The notes under the pieces: model-generated
The model's input: only the letters and a program-made list of their open reading frames with translations
What the model was told of the DNA's origin: nothing
Databases searched by the model: none
Assembly: GCA_036186865.1 (NCBI GenBank)
Contig: AP025062.1
Span: 11,837,891 to 11,901,890 of the forward strand
Reading direction: 5' to 3'
DNA length: 64,000 nucleotides
DNA from: Eustoma russellianum
Taxonomy: Eukaryota; Streptophyta; Magnoliopsida; Gentianales; Gentianaceae
In this document: piece by piece, positions 44,626-56,280 of the stretch
How the letters are laid out: every line of letters starts with the position of its first letter
Position numbering within the stretch: position 1 is the stretch's first letter
Translations under genes and position numbers: made by a program

Positions 44626-47151
44626 CTAGTCAAAAAGATGGGGGTATCTACTCTTCATGTCTTCCTCCGTTTCCCATGTGGCTTCTTCTCCCGAATGGTG
44701 CTTCCACTGAACCTTCACCATGGGTATGGATCTCTTTCTCAACGCTTTCTCTTTCCGATCAACGATCTTTAGGGGCTCCTCTTCATAAGATGCATCTTCT
44801 TCAACCTTCAATTGTTGATCTTCAAGGATGTGGCTAGGATCATAAACATATCGGCGAAGTTGGGAAACATGGAATACATCATGTAATTGAGAAAGAGATG
44901 GTGGCAACGCCAAGCGATATGCAACTTCACCCACTCTCTCTAGTACCTCATAAGGTCCAATGAATCTTGGGCTCAACTTTCCTTTGATGCCAAATCTTTT
45001 GACTCCTTTGGTTGGAGAAACCTTTAGGAAAACTTTCTCTCCTTCTTGAAACTCTAAGGGTCTCCTTCTTTCATCTGCCCGTATCTTAGTCCTATCTTGT
45101 GCCGCTTTTAGTCTTTGCTGAACCAACTTTACCTTTTCTCGTGTTTGCTCAACAATGTCGGGTCCCGTATAGATCTTATCTCCAATCTCGTCCCAATAGA
45201 GTAGGGACCGAAATTTTCGACCATACAACGCTTCATATGGTGCCATCCCGATGGATCTGTGGAAGCTGTTATTGTAAGAAAACTCAACAAGCTTAAGGCT
45301 CTTATCCCAGCTTCCTCCAAAGTCAATAATGCAAGCGCGAAGCATGTCCTCAAGGGTTTGAATTGTTCTTTCTGATTGGCCATCTGTTTGAGGATGAAAC
45401 GCGGAACTCATTCTAATCTCGGTGCCCATTGCCTTTTGAAAAGTTGTCCAGAATCTCGAGGTAAAACAGGGATCACGGTCGCATACGATACTTACGGGCA
45501 CCCCATGAAAACAAACAATCTGGTCAATGTACATAGAGGCCAACTTCTCGATGGATGCCTTAATCGACATGGCCAAAAAGTGGGCAGACTTAGTCAAACG
45601 ATCCACAACGACCCATATAGCATCATTTCCATACTTAGTCTTGGGTAGGTCGGTCACGAAATCCATTGTGACGTGGTCCCATTTCCATTCCGGTAATTCT
45701 AAAGGTTTTAATAATCCAGCAGGTCTTTGGTGTTCTGCTTTTACTCTTTGACACACCAAGCATCGTCCAACAAAATCAGCTATTTGGTTCTTCATACCGT
45801 GCCACCAAAACTTTTGCTTGAGGTCTTGATACATCTTATTAGCTCCAGGGTGTATGGATAATCGTGAGTTATGGGCTTCCATCAAAACGTCATCTTTAAT
45901 TTCTTTGTTCTCGGGGACACATAACCGTCCTCGGTACCATAAATTGTCATCACTGCGAACTTCAAAATCATCTTGTGGCTTATCTTTCATCCTTTCCTTG
46001 ATCTTTCTCAAAGCTGCATCATCCCTCTGAGCCTCTTTGATCCTATCAATTAGTGAGGGAATAAGGACCAACTTGGCGAGAACTTCCTCGACTGAATCAA
46101 CTTCTTCTAAGCCAAACTCTTCCATATCTTGCTGAAGAGGTGGTTGATGTGGGTGACTTGTTTTTCAACTTAACGCATCAACAACTTTGTTAGCTTTCCC
46201 CGGATGATATTGAAAGGAGAGATCATAGTCTTTGATCAGCTCGAGCCATCTGCGCTGCCGCATATTGAGCTCTTTCTAGGTAAAAAGATACTTTAAGCTT
46301 TTGTGGTCTGTATAGATCTCACACTTCTCGCCATACAGGTAATGTCTCCATATCTTTAATGCGAAAACCACTGCGGCAAGCTCAAGATCATGGACGGGGT
46401 AGTTTTGCTCAAATGGCTTTAACTGCCAGGATGCATAAGCTATCACTCTATCCTTCTGCATAAGGACACATCCGAGCCCGTTCTTTGAAGCGTCACTGTA
46501 TACCACATATTTCTCGCCAGGAGTGGGTTGAGCCAAAATAGGGGCGGATGTCAACTTTGATTTCAGCTCTGAGAAGCTTCTTTCACAATCAGTGTTCCAC
46601 TTGAATTTAGTTTTCTTCTGTGTAAGCCTAGTGAGGGGAACTGCTATCTTCGAGAATCCTTCAACAAACTTTCAGTAATACCCGGCTAGTCCAAGGAAAC
46701 TTCTCACTTCAGTAACATTTGTTGGTCTGGGCCATTCCATGATAGCTTTAATTTTCTTGGGATCCACTGAAATCCCGTCTTCTGAAATAACATGGCCGAG
46801 AAAGGATACACTACGCAGCCAAAACTCGCATTTGCTAAATTTTGCGTACAGCTGCCTTCCTCTTAGAATATTCAGGACTGTCCTCAAATGGTTTGCGTGA
46901 GCCTCCTCATCCGGTGAATAGATCAAAATGTCATCTATGAAAACCACTACGAACTTGTCCAATTGGTCCTGAAAAACTCGATTCATGAGGTTCATAAAGG
47001 CGGCAGGAGCGTTGGTCAAACCAAAGGGCATGACCAAGAATTCGTAGTGCCCATAGCGTTTTCTGAAAGCAGTCTTAGGGACATCCTCAACCTTAATCTT
47101 CAATTGAAAGTATCCAGATCGCAGGTCAATCTTACTAAAGATTCGGGATCC
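44626..47151 (-). pseudogene. pol: Element D RT, RNase H, integrase and chromodomain (best preserved)
   Basis: Begins after intron 2 with GSRIFSKIDLRSGYFQLKI, RT to the FIDDILIYS box (about 46920-46950) and FLGHVISEDGISVDPKK. RNase H has YSDASKNGLGCVLMQKD with no intron. From 46125 to 44626 there is an uninterrupted 499-codon stretch: zinc-binding HNSRLSIHPGANKMYQDL to RCLVCQRVKAEH, catalytic MDFVTDLPKTKYGND, CDRDPCF and HPQTDGQSERTIQTLEDM, the GPYEVLERVGEVAYRLAL segment, and a chromodomain (IVDRKEKALRKR, VKVQWKHHSGEEATW) ending PHLFD. Defects: TGA/TAA near 46674, TAG near 46275 and one near 46165. Confidence 0.93.
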
Positions 47152-47226
47152 CTGCATTAAGATGCTTTAAATAGGGTTTTGAAAAGATTTAAACCTTAAC
47201 TAAACTAAAGCTTGTTAGTTACATAC
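47152..47226 (-). other. Putative intron 2 (inside RT), element D
   Basis: 75 bp, CTCAGG|GTATGTAAC...CATCTTAATGCAG|GG on the minus strand, phase 0. Joins DQLR to GSRIFSKIDL. The donor is GTATGT rather than the GTAAGT/C of F and A. Contains in-frame stops. Confidence 0.82.
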
Positions 47227-48068
47227 CCTGAGTTGGTCGAATAAGTCGTCAATCTGAGGCAGTGGATACTTATTCTTTATGGTGATTTTATTGAGCTCCC
47301 AGTAATCGATGCATAAGCACATACTTCCATCTTTCTTCTTTACGAATAACACAGCAGCACCCCAAGGTGACACGCTGGGGCGAATGAGCTTCTTTTCTAG
47401 AAACTCGTGTAACTGCTCCTTTAGCTCTTTCAGTTCTGCAGGAGCCATCCAATATGGGGCTTTTGATATGGGTTCAGCTCCTGGAACTAGGTTTATCTCG
47501 AAGGCAATTTCGCGATCAGGAGGTAGTCCAGGTAGATCATCAGGGAACACATCAGGGTATTCGTTAACAATTGGGACTTTTGCAAGGGTAGGACTCGCTT
47601 GCTCAGCGCCTAGGACATAAACAAAGAATCCTTCATGGCCTTCCTTCAATGCTCGGCTGGCACGAGCTGCGTTAACAAATACTTTCTTGGATAGTTTCTT
47701 TAACTTAGCTCCTCCTTGGAATGACACTTCATCTCGAGCTGGGTTCTTAATGATAACTTGCCTACTCCGGCAATCGATGTGAGCATGATTCCTTGAGAGC
47801 CAATACATTCCAAGGATCACATCAAAATCGCTCATGGTTATAGGAATCAAGTCGGCTTCAAAACGCTGTTCATCGAACTCAAGCACACAATTTCGGAAGA
47901 TATGATGAGAGACAAGCACTTGATCGCCGGATGCTTGTACTCTATAGGGTGTTTCTAATCTGACTGAGTTATGATCGTGGTTCTTAGCAAACTTTCTGGA
48001 GATAAATGAGCGGCTGGCGCCACTGTCGAACAACACATTTGCAGGCATGCGACATACTAAAATAGTTC
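47227..48068 (-). pseudogene. pol: Element D protease and N-terminal RT (open exon)
   Basis: An uninterrupted frame from the intron 1 acceptor to the intron 2 donor, about 280 codons: TILVCRMPANVLFDSGASRSF with the protease active site, FDVILGMYWLSRN, VFVNAARASRALKEGHEGFF, NEYPDVFPDDLPGLPP, the linker, then RT PSVSPWGAAVLFVKKKDGSM and NKYPLPQIDDLFDQLR. The frame being open exactly between the two predicted splice sites, with stops directly beyond them, is good evidence that this is an exon. Some conserved residues are altered (DYW for DYR, GMYW for GMDW). I call it a pseudogene because the gag and downstream exons carry stops. Confidence 0.88.
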
Positions 48069-48150
48069 CTGAATCATGCATATTTTACTAAGCAATATTA
48101 TAGGCATGTATAAGTAAAACATATTGAAGGCATAAAACTTTAAATCTTAC
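48069..48150 (-). other. Putative intron 1 (gag/protease junction), element D
   Basis: 82 bp, GACTG|GTAAGATTTAAAG...GCATGATTCAG|GA on the minus strand, phase 1. Joins DVVTG to TILVCRMPANVLFDSG with no residue lost. TTGCTTAGTAAAAT upstream of the acceptor is shared with A and F. Confidence 0.84.
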
Positions 48151-49337
48151 CAGTCACTACGTCTGCGGTCTCCTCAACATCAACATCCGTCATGGCATGC
48201 ACCCTCGCATTTGCACGTGGCCGCTGGTTCTTTGGTTGTTGTTGCTGTTGCTGTGCTCCTTTTTCTGGACAATCCTTAATCAGATGACCATCCTTGCCGC
48301 ATCCAAAGCATTTTCCCGTTTTCCATCTACACTCACCCATGTGTCTTTTCTAGCACTGCGGGCACACTGGTATAGCAGGCTACTGGGGTGGAGCTTGATT
48401 CCTTTGCTGATTGTCTTGGTGCTGCTGGCGGTGCTGATTCTGACCTTGTGGCCTCCCTTGGCGAACAGATCCTTTGTAATTCTTTTTGGCCACTTTTCTG
48501 AATTTTTCATTGCTAGTCCCTCGTCTTTCTCTTTTCTGCCCAACATCATCTATGCGGATTATATCTCTCTCAATCATATAGCATGCGTCCAGAAGAGCTC
48601 CAAAATTTGTGGGGTTTGCATTTACCAACCATGTTCGGATTCTTGGATTCAGCCCTCTTTCGAACTTCAGCATTTTTGTTTCTTCATCATTCATGGTAAC
48701 AGGCTAGAATCTCCCTAATGCGATGAACTTATTTGCATACTCGGCTACCGTCATACCAGACTCTTGCTTCAGGGATTCAAATTCATGCCTCTTTTGTAAC
48801 TTGACCGAGGAGGAATATAGAACTTGTGAAACTCTTGCAGAAATCTCTCCCAGGCAATCGGTCTGGGCAAGGGGTGTAGATTCGTCTTCCACCATTGATT
48901 TGCTTCACTGATCAGAAAAGGTCTAATGGCTTGGCTTTCAGCTCGTCTGGGGCTTGAATTAACTCGAAACAGTTTTCAACTTCATCCAACCACTTCTCTG
49001 CTGTATCGGGGTCTGATTTTCCCTCAAACGGTGGTACATTTGCTCTCTTTAATTTCTCAAAGTAATACTGGGCATCTCTCATAGGCTGGTGTGGATGAGG
49101 TGGAGCATTCTGATGGATTAGGCCTTGCCCGATCTGGGTAACAACACGGCAAAAAGCCTGAAAGGCATTCATGTCAGGGATAACCGGAGGAACAGGTGCC
49201 TACGGTAGTGGTGGTGGATTATTCTGAACTAGAGGATTTTGGTCCGGCTGTGGTGGCGGGACCTGAACTGGTGGTGGAGGAACGGGCTCCTGAGCAGCTG
49301 GTCGTGCCCTAGAAGGTCTGACACGCGATCTCACCAT
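48151..49337 (-). pseudogene. gag: Element D gag, broken
   Basis: Start ATG at 49337 (minus strand), immediately after TAGTGCAG. Proline/Gln-rich N-terminus, MNAFQAFCRVVTQIGQGL, YYFEKLKRANVPPFEGK, EKWLDEVENCFELIQAP, EYANKFIALGRF, LNPRIRTWLVNA, a basic Gln/Arg tract and one CCHC knuckle CFGCGKDGHLIKDC (about 48265-48310). Ends ADVVTG at the intron 1 donor. Defects: TAG near 49201, a small deletion near 48925 that shifts the frame, TAG near 48704 and stops near 48380 and 48350. Closest to F among the gags here. Confidence 0.88.
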
Positions 49338-49629
49338 CTGCACTATAGGGTGTTAACATTTTGCTTAAAAAAATTGGAATAAACCAAATTAATTTGAATA
49401 GAGACCATAATCCGAAAATTTTAAATAAGGAAGATAAAAGACACATCTTACATTATAGATCCGGATTTCATAATTTAGGATTAATTATTAAATTACATCC
49501 TAAACCCGGTCTAAGTGGTCCTAGTCTAAGGCCATCACTCATCTAAGATCATGACTTAGATCTAAGATCAAACTTAGATTGCTAAGATCGTAACTTAGTT
49601 CTACGTTCTGCCTGAAATCTAGAGCCTGG

Positions 49630-49641
49630 GCTCTGATACCA
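49630..49641 (-). other. Primer-binding site, element D
   Basis: GCTCTGATACCA on the plus strand, a perfect tRNA-Met complement on the minus strand. Confidence 0.93.
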
Positions 49642-49643
49642 CC

Positions 49644-52600
49644 TGTAGTGCCCCGCACCCGGACCTTGTCCGAATATGGTGCACCCGCCGTACTTCACTA
49701 AGGAGAGTACAAAGCGTCATGCATAACATGTGAAAATCCATAACTTAAGCCATGGACTTCCATGATAACATTTAACATGGTAGTAAAATTTAGGCAGAAT
49801 TAAAACTTTTTAAAGTAAACATGCATTACGAAATACTAAGTCCCCAAAAGTAGTAGTCCACAAAACAACATCACCGGAATCCCAAAGAGTTTAACATAGT
49901 TCATAGTACATCATCATAGCAGCACAAAAGTCCTTAAGTCTGATCCTCTTCTAACACCTCGACCACGGGTACGGCACCTTTGGTTCATCCTTGATCCATT
50001 CGACTTTAGCATTCACTAGCTCTGGGAGAAAAATAAAAGTGTGAGTGATAAAAATCACCCAGCAAATATACAATAAACCATCATGAAATAAATAAAGAAT
50101 TATAACGTGAATGTACAACCCCAAGAACCTCAAATATTAATTAATACCTGATCTTTAATCCTGGATTTTGCTTGACAATATAACCTAAGCATAATTTTAG
50201 GTAGTGCTATACCAACAATGTCTTATTATCCATTAACTGTTACATACAACATGTCAACGTGCTCATGAGTTATGCAAAATGCAATGCATGATATCATGTC
50301 GTGTCAAAACATCATTTTGGTCCCATAAAATAACGTGTCAGAAAAACAGAGTGTCAGATCAATTAACCCCAGATCTGAACGGGTCCAGAACATGTCATCA
50401 GACCAATTAACCCCAGGTCTGGGACGGGTCCAGAACATAGCATCAGACCAATTAACCCCGGGCCTGGATCAGGTCCAGAACATATCATCGGACCAATTAA
50501 CCCCGGGTCCGGAATGGGTCTAGAACTTATCATGTCATCAGACCTATTAACCCCGGGTCTGGAGTCGGGTTAGTCGCATGCTTGGCCGGCAAGGGAATCA
50601 TAAAGCTTTCTTTAAAACATGGGACCATAAAAACTTTCATGCATAACGAAAACATATTTACTTGGAAAGACTTGTTTGCATACGGAAATTCATAAAAATC
50701 AGATTCATGGGGCATATGATCATGCATGATACATGAAATGATATGCAATGTAAGTCATGACATGAATAATCGTAAGTATTCCTTATAACATGTCAACAAG
50801 CATGGTTTCGGAAACTAAAAATTTCCAGATTTTACTTCATGTTCATGGGCCGGCTATATTGACCAAACAAGCCTACTTTCATAATCTTTTGTCCTACATG
50901 TGCTTAGTGGGGTATTATTTACATGTCGTAAAATTTTCGTAACTTCCTAAGACGAATAAAACCCTTAAATCATCAAATCATTATCAAGTGTACTTGCTGA
51001 ATTCTGCGGTATAATAACCAACATTACCTTAATTTTTGAGACCTTAAAACCTTAATCATTTGGACCACAACCTGAAAAATATAGTAAAATCCCGAAGGAC
51101 CAACATTCATGGGCCCAAACCGTGTATATGGGTCCAAACCCACAACATTAGGCCTCTTAATTTATTCCCCTGTTCTGCCCAATTTTCCAGATTTAGTACA
51201 TTAATTTTAAATCCATAATTCCCCAACAAAACGATAATACCAAATTGATTAATTTATATGATCATGCTCCTCTATGTCTTAGGTGATTAACATAAAATTT
51301 CCAGAGCAGTCCAATCACTTTAAAGGATTCATTTCATTATTTTGCCAAAATGGGTCACATGCTGATACTGGGCTGACCAATTTTACTAAAAATTCTGTTG
51401 TGGCAAAACCAAAATTCCTTTTTCCAAAATTCCAACTCACACACTTCATAAACATATGGAACTAGCATCCTACCGAAATTTAGCCCATTTGCATATTTCT
51501 AAGGTCTATTTTTGGGTCAAGAAACAGGTTACTCATGTCTGCCCTGTTCCCATGATTTCAGCTTGAGCAGTTTTACCAATTAATTTCTTAAAAATATTCG
51601 ATAACCTCTTTTACGAAAAATCCAACTCTCATACTTTATACACACATAATGTTGTCACCATACCAAAAATAATCTTAATTTCACATTTCCAAGACCCATT
51701 TCTAGGCCATAAAATACGTTATATAATTTTGTCTAGTTCCAGAAATTTCAGCTTGATCAGTTTTACCAAATATTTTATTAAAAATAATCCACAACTTATT
51801 TTACAAAAATTCCAACTCTCATGCTTGCTAACACATAGGGCTATCATCATGCCAAAAATCAAATTGTTTGCACGTTAGTAAGGCCCATTTTGAGGTCACA
51901 CAACACACTGCTCAATTCTGTCCAGGTCGAGTAGTTTTGTGTTTTGTCATCTTTTCATGACAAGTGACCACTAATTATCTTGTGCTTGTCAAATAACTTA
52001 TTAATCACCACATACACCTTTTCCCCATGAATATCCAGATTCCATTCTTTTTATTGAGTCATCTTTGCATCATGTCAAACAGTTTGTAGTTTGTACACAA
52101 CAACTATCATATTTACTTACAAAAGTTGTTCTTTCTTGGAGTCAAAACTCACCATCCCATTCACCTCTTTGGCCGAAAGTTATAAGGTGCCATACACATA
52201 TTTCACAACATTTAGTTAGACATGCAACACATTCACATGCTAGTTCATTTTTAATCCTACCAAGTAACCTTGTAAAATTACAACTAGCACTTGCATGTCA
52301 TCTTGATGCTTCTTAAGTTTCATCCAAGAGCTATTCTTGCCTAGAGTCACTTGGTTAAACCTTACTTCATCCTAAAACAGCCTCATATCACCTTGCATGT
52401 AAGAAAAGATTTCATCTTTGAAGGAATTAACCACATGCAAGACATTGTCCTTAAGGAATCACTAAGGTATAGTCTTAAAACTTAGTATATTCAACTAAAG
52501 ATCACATCTTAGAAACATCTAGCCATTCAAGTCACTAATTCTTCAAATAAATCATGAGAGTCTAGTGTATACTTGCCTCTTCAAGCTAAAGCTCTTTTCT

Positions 52601-53690
52601 TAGCTTGGATATTGGATGAGATGAGTTGAAATCTTCCTCCTCCTTCACCCTTGAGCATACGGTTTTTGAAGGAAATGAGGGAAGAATGTTAGTCATCATT
52701 CTTTGATGAAAATAGAACTTTTTAGAGGTTAGATCTTCTTACCAAAGTGGAACCTTGAATGGAGCTTTCCTAGCAAGAGATTGCAACACCTAAAAAAGTT
52801 GAATATCTTGCATCTAGTGACCATGAAGGTCACGGTTGGGGGTAGGAAAAAGGCACCCATGTGAGCTTCATTATTTGGCATGGAGAATCTACTTAAGAAA
52901 CTTGAAATGAGGCTTACCTAGATACTTCTTGAGTCTTGAAGATGAGACTTGAGTTGGACTCCTAGCTCCAAGATGAAAGGGCCGAAAGTTGTGTATGTGG
53001 AGGGAGATGGAAAAACTTGCTAAGTGTTGGCTTGGCTTGAATGCATATGGAGGGGGTTCAAGATGGATGAAAGGAGTTTCTTGCAATATTTAAAAAAAAA
53101 TCTAGGGGGTAAGGGGAAGGGAATCCGGCGGTGAAGAGGGGAAGGGGGGCCTAGGCTTGTAGCTTCAAGCTTTTGTCTCCCATGCTTTCTCCTTTTTAGT
53201 ATTTTAATATTTCTTTTTGCGTGATTGTTTGTTTTATATTTAATTATTATTTAATTAGTTATTTTAAGAATTGTTTAGAAAAATGTAGAGGATTCTAGAA
53301 TCCTCAAGGCTCTTGGCCGAATTTTAGGGGGGTTTGTGGGTAGTTTTGTCTTTTCATATTTATCATATCCCATACTTATATAATTTATAATGTTATTTAT
53401 TTCATTTAATTATGATTTTAATCTTGCTTTGTGAGGATCATTTATGTTTGCATTCTTATAAAAACGGATTTATTCTAAGGTTGCTCAAGGCCTTTGACCG
53501 AATTTACAAGGTGTATTACACACCTTGTGACGTTCGCTTGTATAACTGTTTAGTGTCTGTCCTAAATGAACTTAAAGGACTTAAGTAAAGAAGCGTTAAT
53601 TTGACTTAAGTAGAATGCACGTGAAGGAATCATTATTTTCATTACGTCACTTAGGCATGGTTTCGAGTACATTGTAATTGGGGTACAACA
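49644..53690 (-). repeat. Element D 5' LTR (4047 bp, intact)
   Basis: TGTAGTGCCCC... to GGGGTACAACA, followed by target duplication TTTGG. Uninterrupted, so it shows the empty sites for E (about 49994), F (about 51121) and G (about 52932). Contains the micro-exon (49963-50021), intron (50022-50147), ~45-bp repeats (50350-50580), ~190-bp units (about 51340-51940) and GC-type donor (52575-52578, minus strand). Confidence 0.94.
49963..50021 (-). other. Conserved LTR micro-exon, D 5' LTR copy, stop lost
   Basis: Encodes ELVNAKVEWIKDEPKVPYP. The stop slot is TGG, so the frame runs on WSRC to the next stop. The left LTR copy still has TAG there. Putative intron 50022-50147, minus-strand donor GATCAG|GTATTA, acceptor TTTCTCCCAG, hairpin GTGAT-TTTT-ATCAC. 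Confidence 0.6.
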
Positions 53691-54025
53691 TTTGGAGTCT
53701 CCAATCAATTGGAATAAATTTTTCAAATCGAAGTACTGTTTCTGGTAGATTTGCACAATCTGACCAAGAACGTATTTTCGAAGGGTTAGGAGTTGAATTT
53801 TAATCTGAAATTTTTAGGAGATACGCACAACATCTGAGAGTATAATCTCTCCAAATTTCACAATTTTTGGAGGTCTGTAACTAGGTCTTTCAAACGTTGC
53901 AAATCAGAATCTGAAAACATAAATTGTTTTCAGAAGTTAGGTTTTGGGTCAAAACTTTTAAAAACCAAATTTTTCTGCACCTACTATTCAACCCCCCCTT
54001 CTAGTGGTGCTATATTGGTCCTACA
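53691..54025 (+). repeat. Element B 3' LTR, right piece
   Basis: TTTGG (53691-53695) is D's duplication. The rest completes the LTR to CTTCTAGTGGTGCTATATTG and CCTACA. Aligns with the end of G and, reversed, with G's left arm. Confidence 0.9.
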
Positions 54026-56240
54026 AAACTCCGATTTCATGCAACTTTCAAATTCTTCTACCAATTTATCACATGCAGATCCAAAGACAATATCATCAAC
54101 ATAAATTTGAAAATGAGTAAATCCAATTTTTCTTGTTTCAAGAATAGAGTACTATCGATGGTTCTTCTTTAAAATCAATTTTATAAGAGAAAAGTGGTAA
54201 AGCAAATATACCAAACTCTAGGAACTTGTTTTAAACCATATAATGTTTTCTTTAACTTATAAACATGATTTGGATATTTCATATTTTCAAATACGGGTGG
54301 TTGCTTTACATAAACTTCTTCTTGTATAAAACCATTCAAAAATGCATTTTTTACATCCATTTGATAAAATTTGAAGTCCTTTATGCAAGCAATAGCAAGT
54401 AATAATCACGTAGCTTCTAACCGTGCTACGGGTGCAAATGTCTCTTCATAATCTATTCTCTCTTCTTGATTATATCCTTGTGCTACAAGCCTAGCTTTAT
54501 TTCTAACAACTTTACCATCCTCATTCATTTTATTTCTAAATACCCATTTCGTATCTATTATTGTTTCGTCTTGTGGTCGGAGTACTAAATCTCATACATC
54601 TTTTCTTGTAAATTGATTTAATTCGTCATGCATAGCATCAATCCAAGAAGAATCATTCAAAGCATCATGCACATTCTTTGGTTATATTTCAGAAATCATA
54701 GCATGGAATTGATTAATTTCATCTTGATCTATTTTTCTACGTGGTCATACAACTTGATATATTTCACCTATTATGAGGTCGTGTGGATGATCTCTATGCC
54801 ATTTTGGTTGATTATTTTCTAACTTTTCATGTGGTTTTAAGTGTTCATGCATTTCTAGTGTGTCATGCTCATCATGTATGCTATTTTCTTATATGCCATC
54901 CATCACGGGTTTCAACTCAAAATCATCATCTATTCTTTATTTGTTTCAAGTTCACAAAATTCGTTGAATTTCACATGTATAGATTCCAAAATTTGTCTAG
55001 TGACAGGATCATAGCATCTATATACCTTAGAATTTACAGAATATCCGACAAAAATACATTCAATAGACTTGGACTCAAATTTATTTAAATTATTCTTTGT
55101 GTTTAATACAAAATATTTACATCCAAAAACACGAATGAATCTTTGGCATGCAATCATTTAAAATCTCATATGGTGTTTTGTTAATTTTCTTTCTAATGGA
55201 TAAACGGTTAATTATATAACATGTACAATTAACGGCTTCGGCCCACAAAAATCTTGGTAATCGATGTTCACAAAGCATGGTTCTTGTAACGTCCTATTTT
55301 TTCTTTCAACTACACCGTTTAATTGTGGCGTTGTAGGTGGTGAAAATTCATGCTTAATACTTTTTTCTTCACAAAATGCAATCATATCTTTATTTTTAAA
55401 TTCACCGTCTCTATCACTCCTAATCTGTTTCACATTCATGCTTGTATTCATTTTCAAGTTGTTTTATCAATTTAGCAATCTCAACAACACTATCATCTTT
55501 ATTTGCAAGGAATAAAGTCCATGTATAACGAGAAAAATCATCAAAAATAACACATGCATAGTGTCGCCCTCCAAGGCTCTAGTACGACTAGGACCAAACA
55601 AATCTGTAATAATTTCAAGATTCTAGATGTGCTAATCTTATTTTTAGGCTTAAGTGATTCGCGTGTTTGTTTGCCCTTAATACAAGATTCACACAACTTA
55701 AAGTTGTCTAAATCAAGTTTAGTCATTCCTCGTACTAGATTTTTACGTTGAAGTTTTTCAAGAGTGAAAATATCAATGTGTCCTAAACATCTATGCCATA
55801 AATTCACATGCGGTTCATTTGACATAAAACAATTTACTTTTGCATCTATCATATCATATATAGATAGTGTAAAAATATTTTCTTCTCTTTTTTCTCTTAA
55901 CACTATTTCTCCATTTTTATTAATAATATTGCAGTATGGATGAGAAAAATTCACATCAAAACCATTATCAAGAAATTGTGAAATATTAAGCAAGTTATAA
56001 GGATAAGTTGCTTGCCAAGAATACATTGGAAATCTGAAGTGTAGTTGGATTTCCAATTGTGTCCTTTCCAACTATTTTACCTTTGTTGTTATCTCCAAAG
56101 GTTATGGATCCTCCATTGGTAACCTTCTTTAATTTCGAAAATAAGGTTGGATCACCCGTCATGTGTCTTGAACAACCACTGTCAAGAAAACACTTGTTTG
56201 CTGCATCTTTTGTTTTATATGACCCCGTCAAGTGTAACAA
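54026..56240 (-). pseudogene. pol: Element C copia pol: protease, integrase and RT (truncated)
   Basis: Minus-strand Ty1/copia Pol. Protease active site CFLDSGCSRHMTGDPTLFS (about 56140-56200), GAG-pre-integrase LWHRCLGHIDIFTLEKLQRKNLVRG with CESCIKGKQTRES, integrase core SDRDGEFKN, SPPTTPQLNGVVERKNRTLQ, then CIFVGYSVNSKVYRCYDP (about 55060). RT follows from ARLVAQGYNQEERIDYEETFAPVARLEA (about 54480) through QMDVKNAFLNG and YKLKKTLYGLKQ to the V-DD box at about 54090. It is cut at 54026 by insertion of B; the C-terminal RT and RNase H must lie left of the window. Several frameshifts and stops. Confidence 0.9.
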
Positions 56241-56280
56241 TCATTTAGGTACCCTTTATTTTTGGGTCCTTAAGGGCTAG

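Larger units (their letters stand above)
14510..53690 (-). mobile_element. Gypsy element D (Tekay/Del-like), minus strand, hosts E, F and G
   Basis: Its 3' LTR on the left (14510-44583) is split into four pieces by E, F and G. Internal coding runs from 49337 down to 44626, and an intact 5' LTR lies at 49644-53690. The target duplication TTTGG flanks it (14505-14509 and 53691-53695) within B's 3' LTR. The net length of the four left pieces is about the same as the 4047-bp right LTR, and each break corresponds to an uninterrupted stretch of the right LTR. D is the best preserved gypsy polyprotein in the window. Confidence 0.94.
9906..54025 (+). mobile_element. Copia element B (Sirevirus-like, gag-only), split by A and D
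   Basis: Ty1/copia element with a 5' LTR remnant (9906-9942), primer-binding site, gag, a cluster of polypurine tracts and a 3' LTR divided between 12154-14509 and 53696-54025. The two 3' LTR pieces join at TTTGG, which is duplicated by the insertion of D. B ends in GGTCCTACA at 54025 and lies inside the RT gene of the opposite-strand copia C; the right target flank is AAACT. There is no protease, integrase, RT or RNase H between gag and the polypurine tracts, so B is a non-autonomous derivative. Multiple AAGGGGGAG tracts are a known Sirevirus trait. Confidence 0.88.

Noticed and set aside
44571..45751. Plus-strand open frames across D's integrase
   Set aside because: Antisense shadows of the well-conserved minus-strand integrase and chromodomain.
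50335..50523. Plus-strand open frame with repeated SDQLTPG peptide
   Set aside because: A read-through of the ~45-bp LTR repeats on the antisense strand; D's left copy is interrupted differently and no start context or domain supports it.
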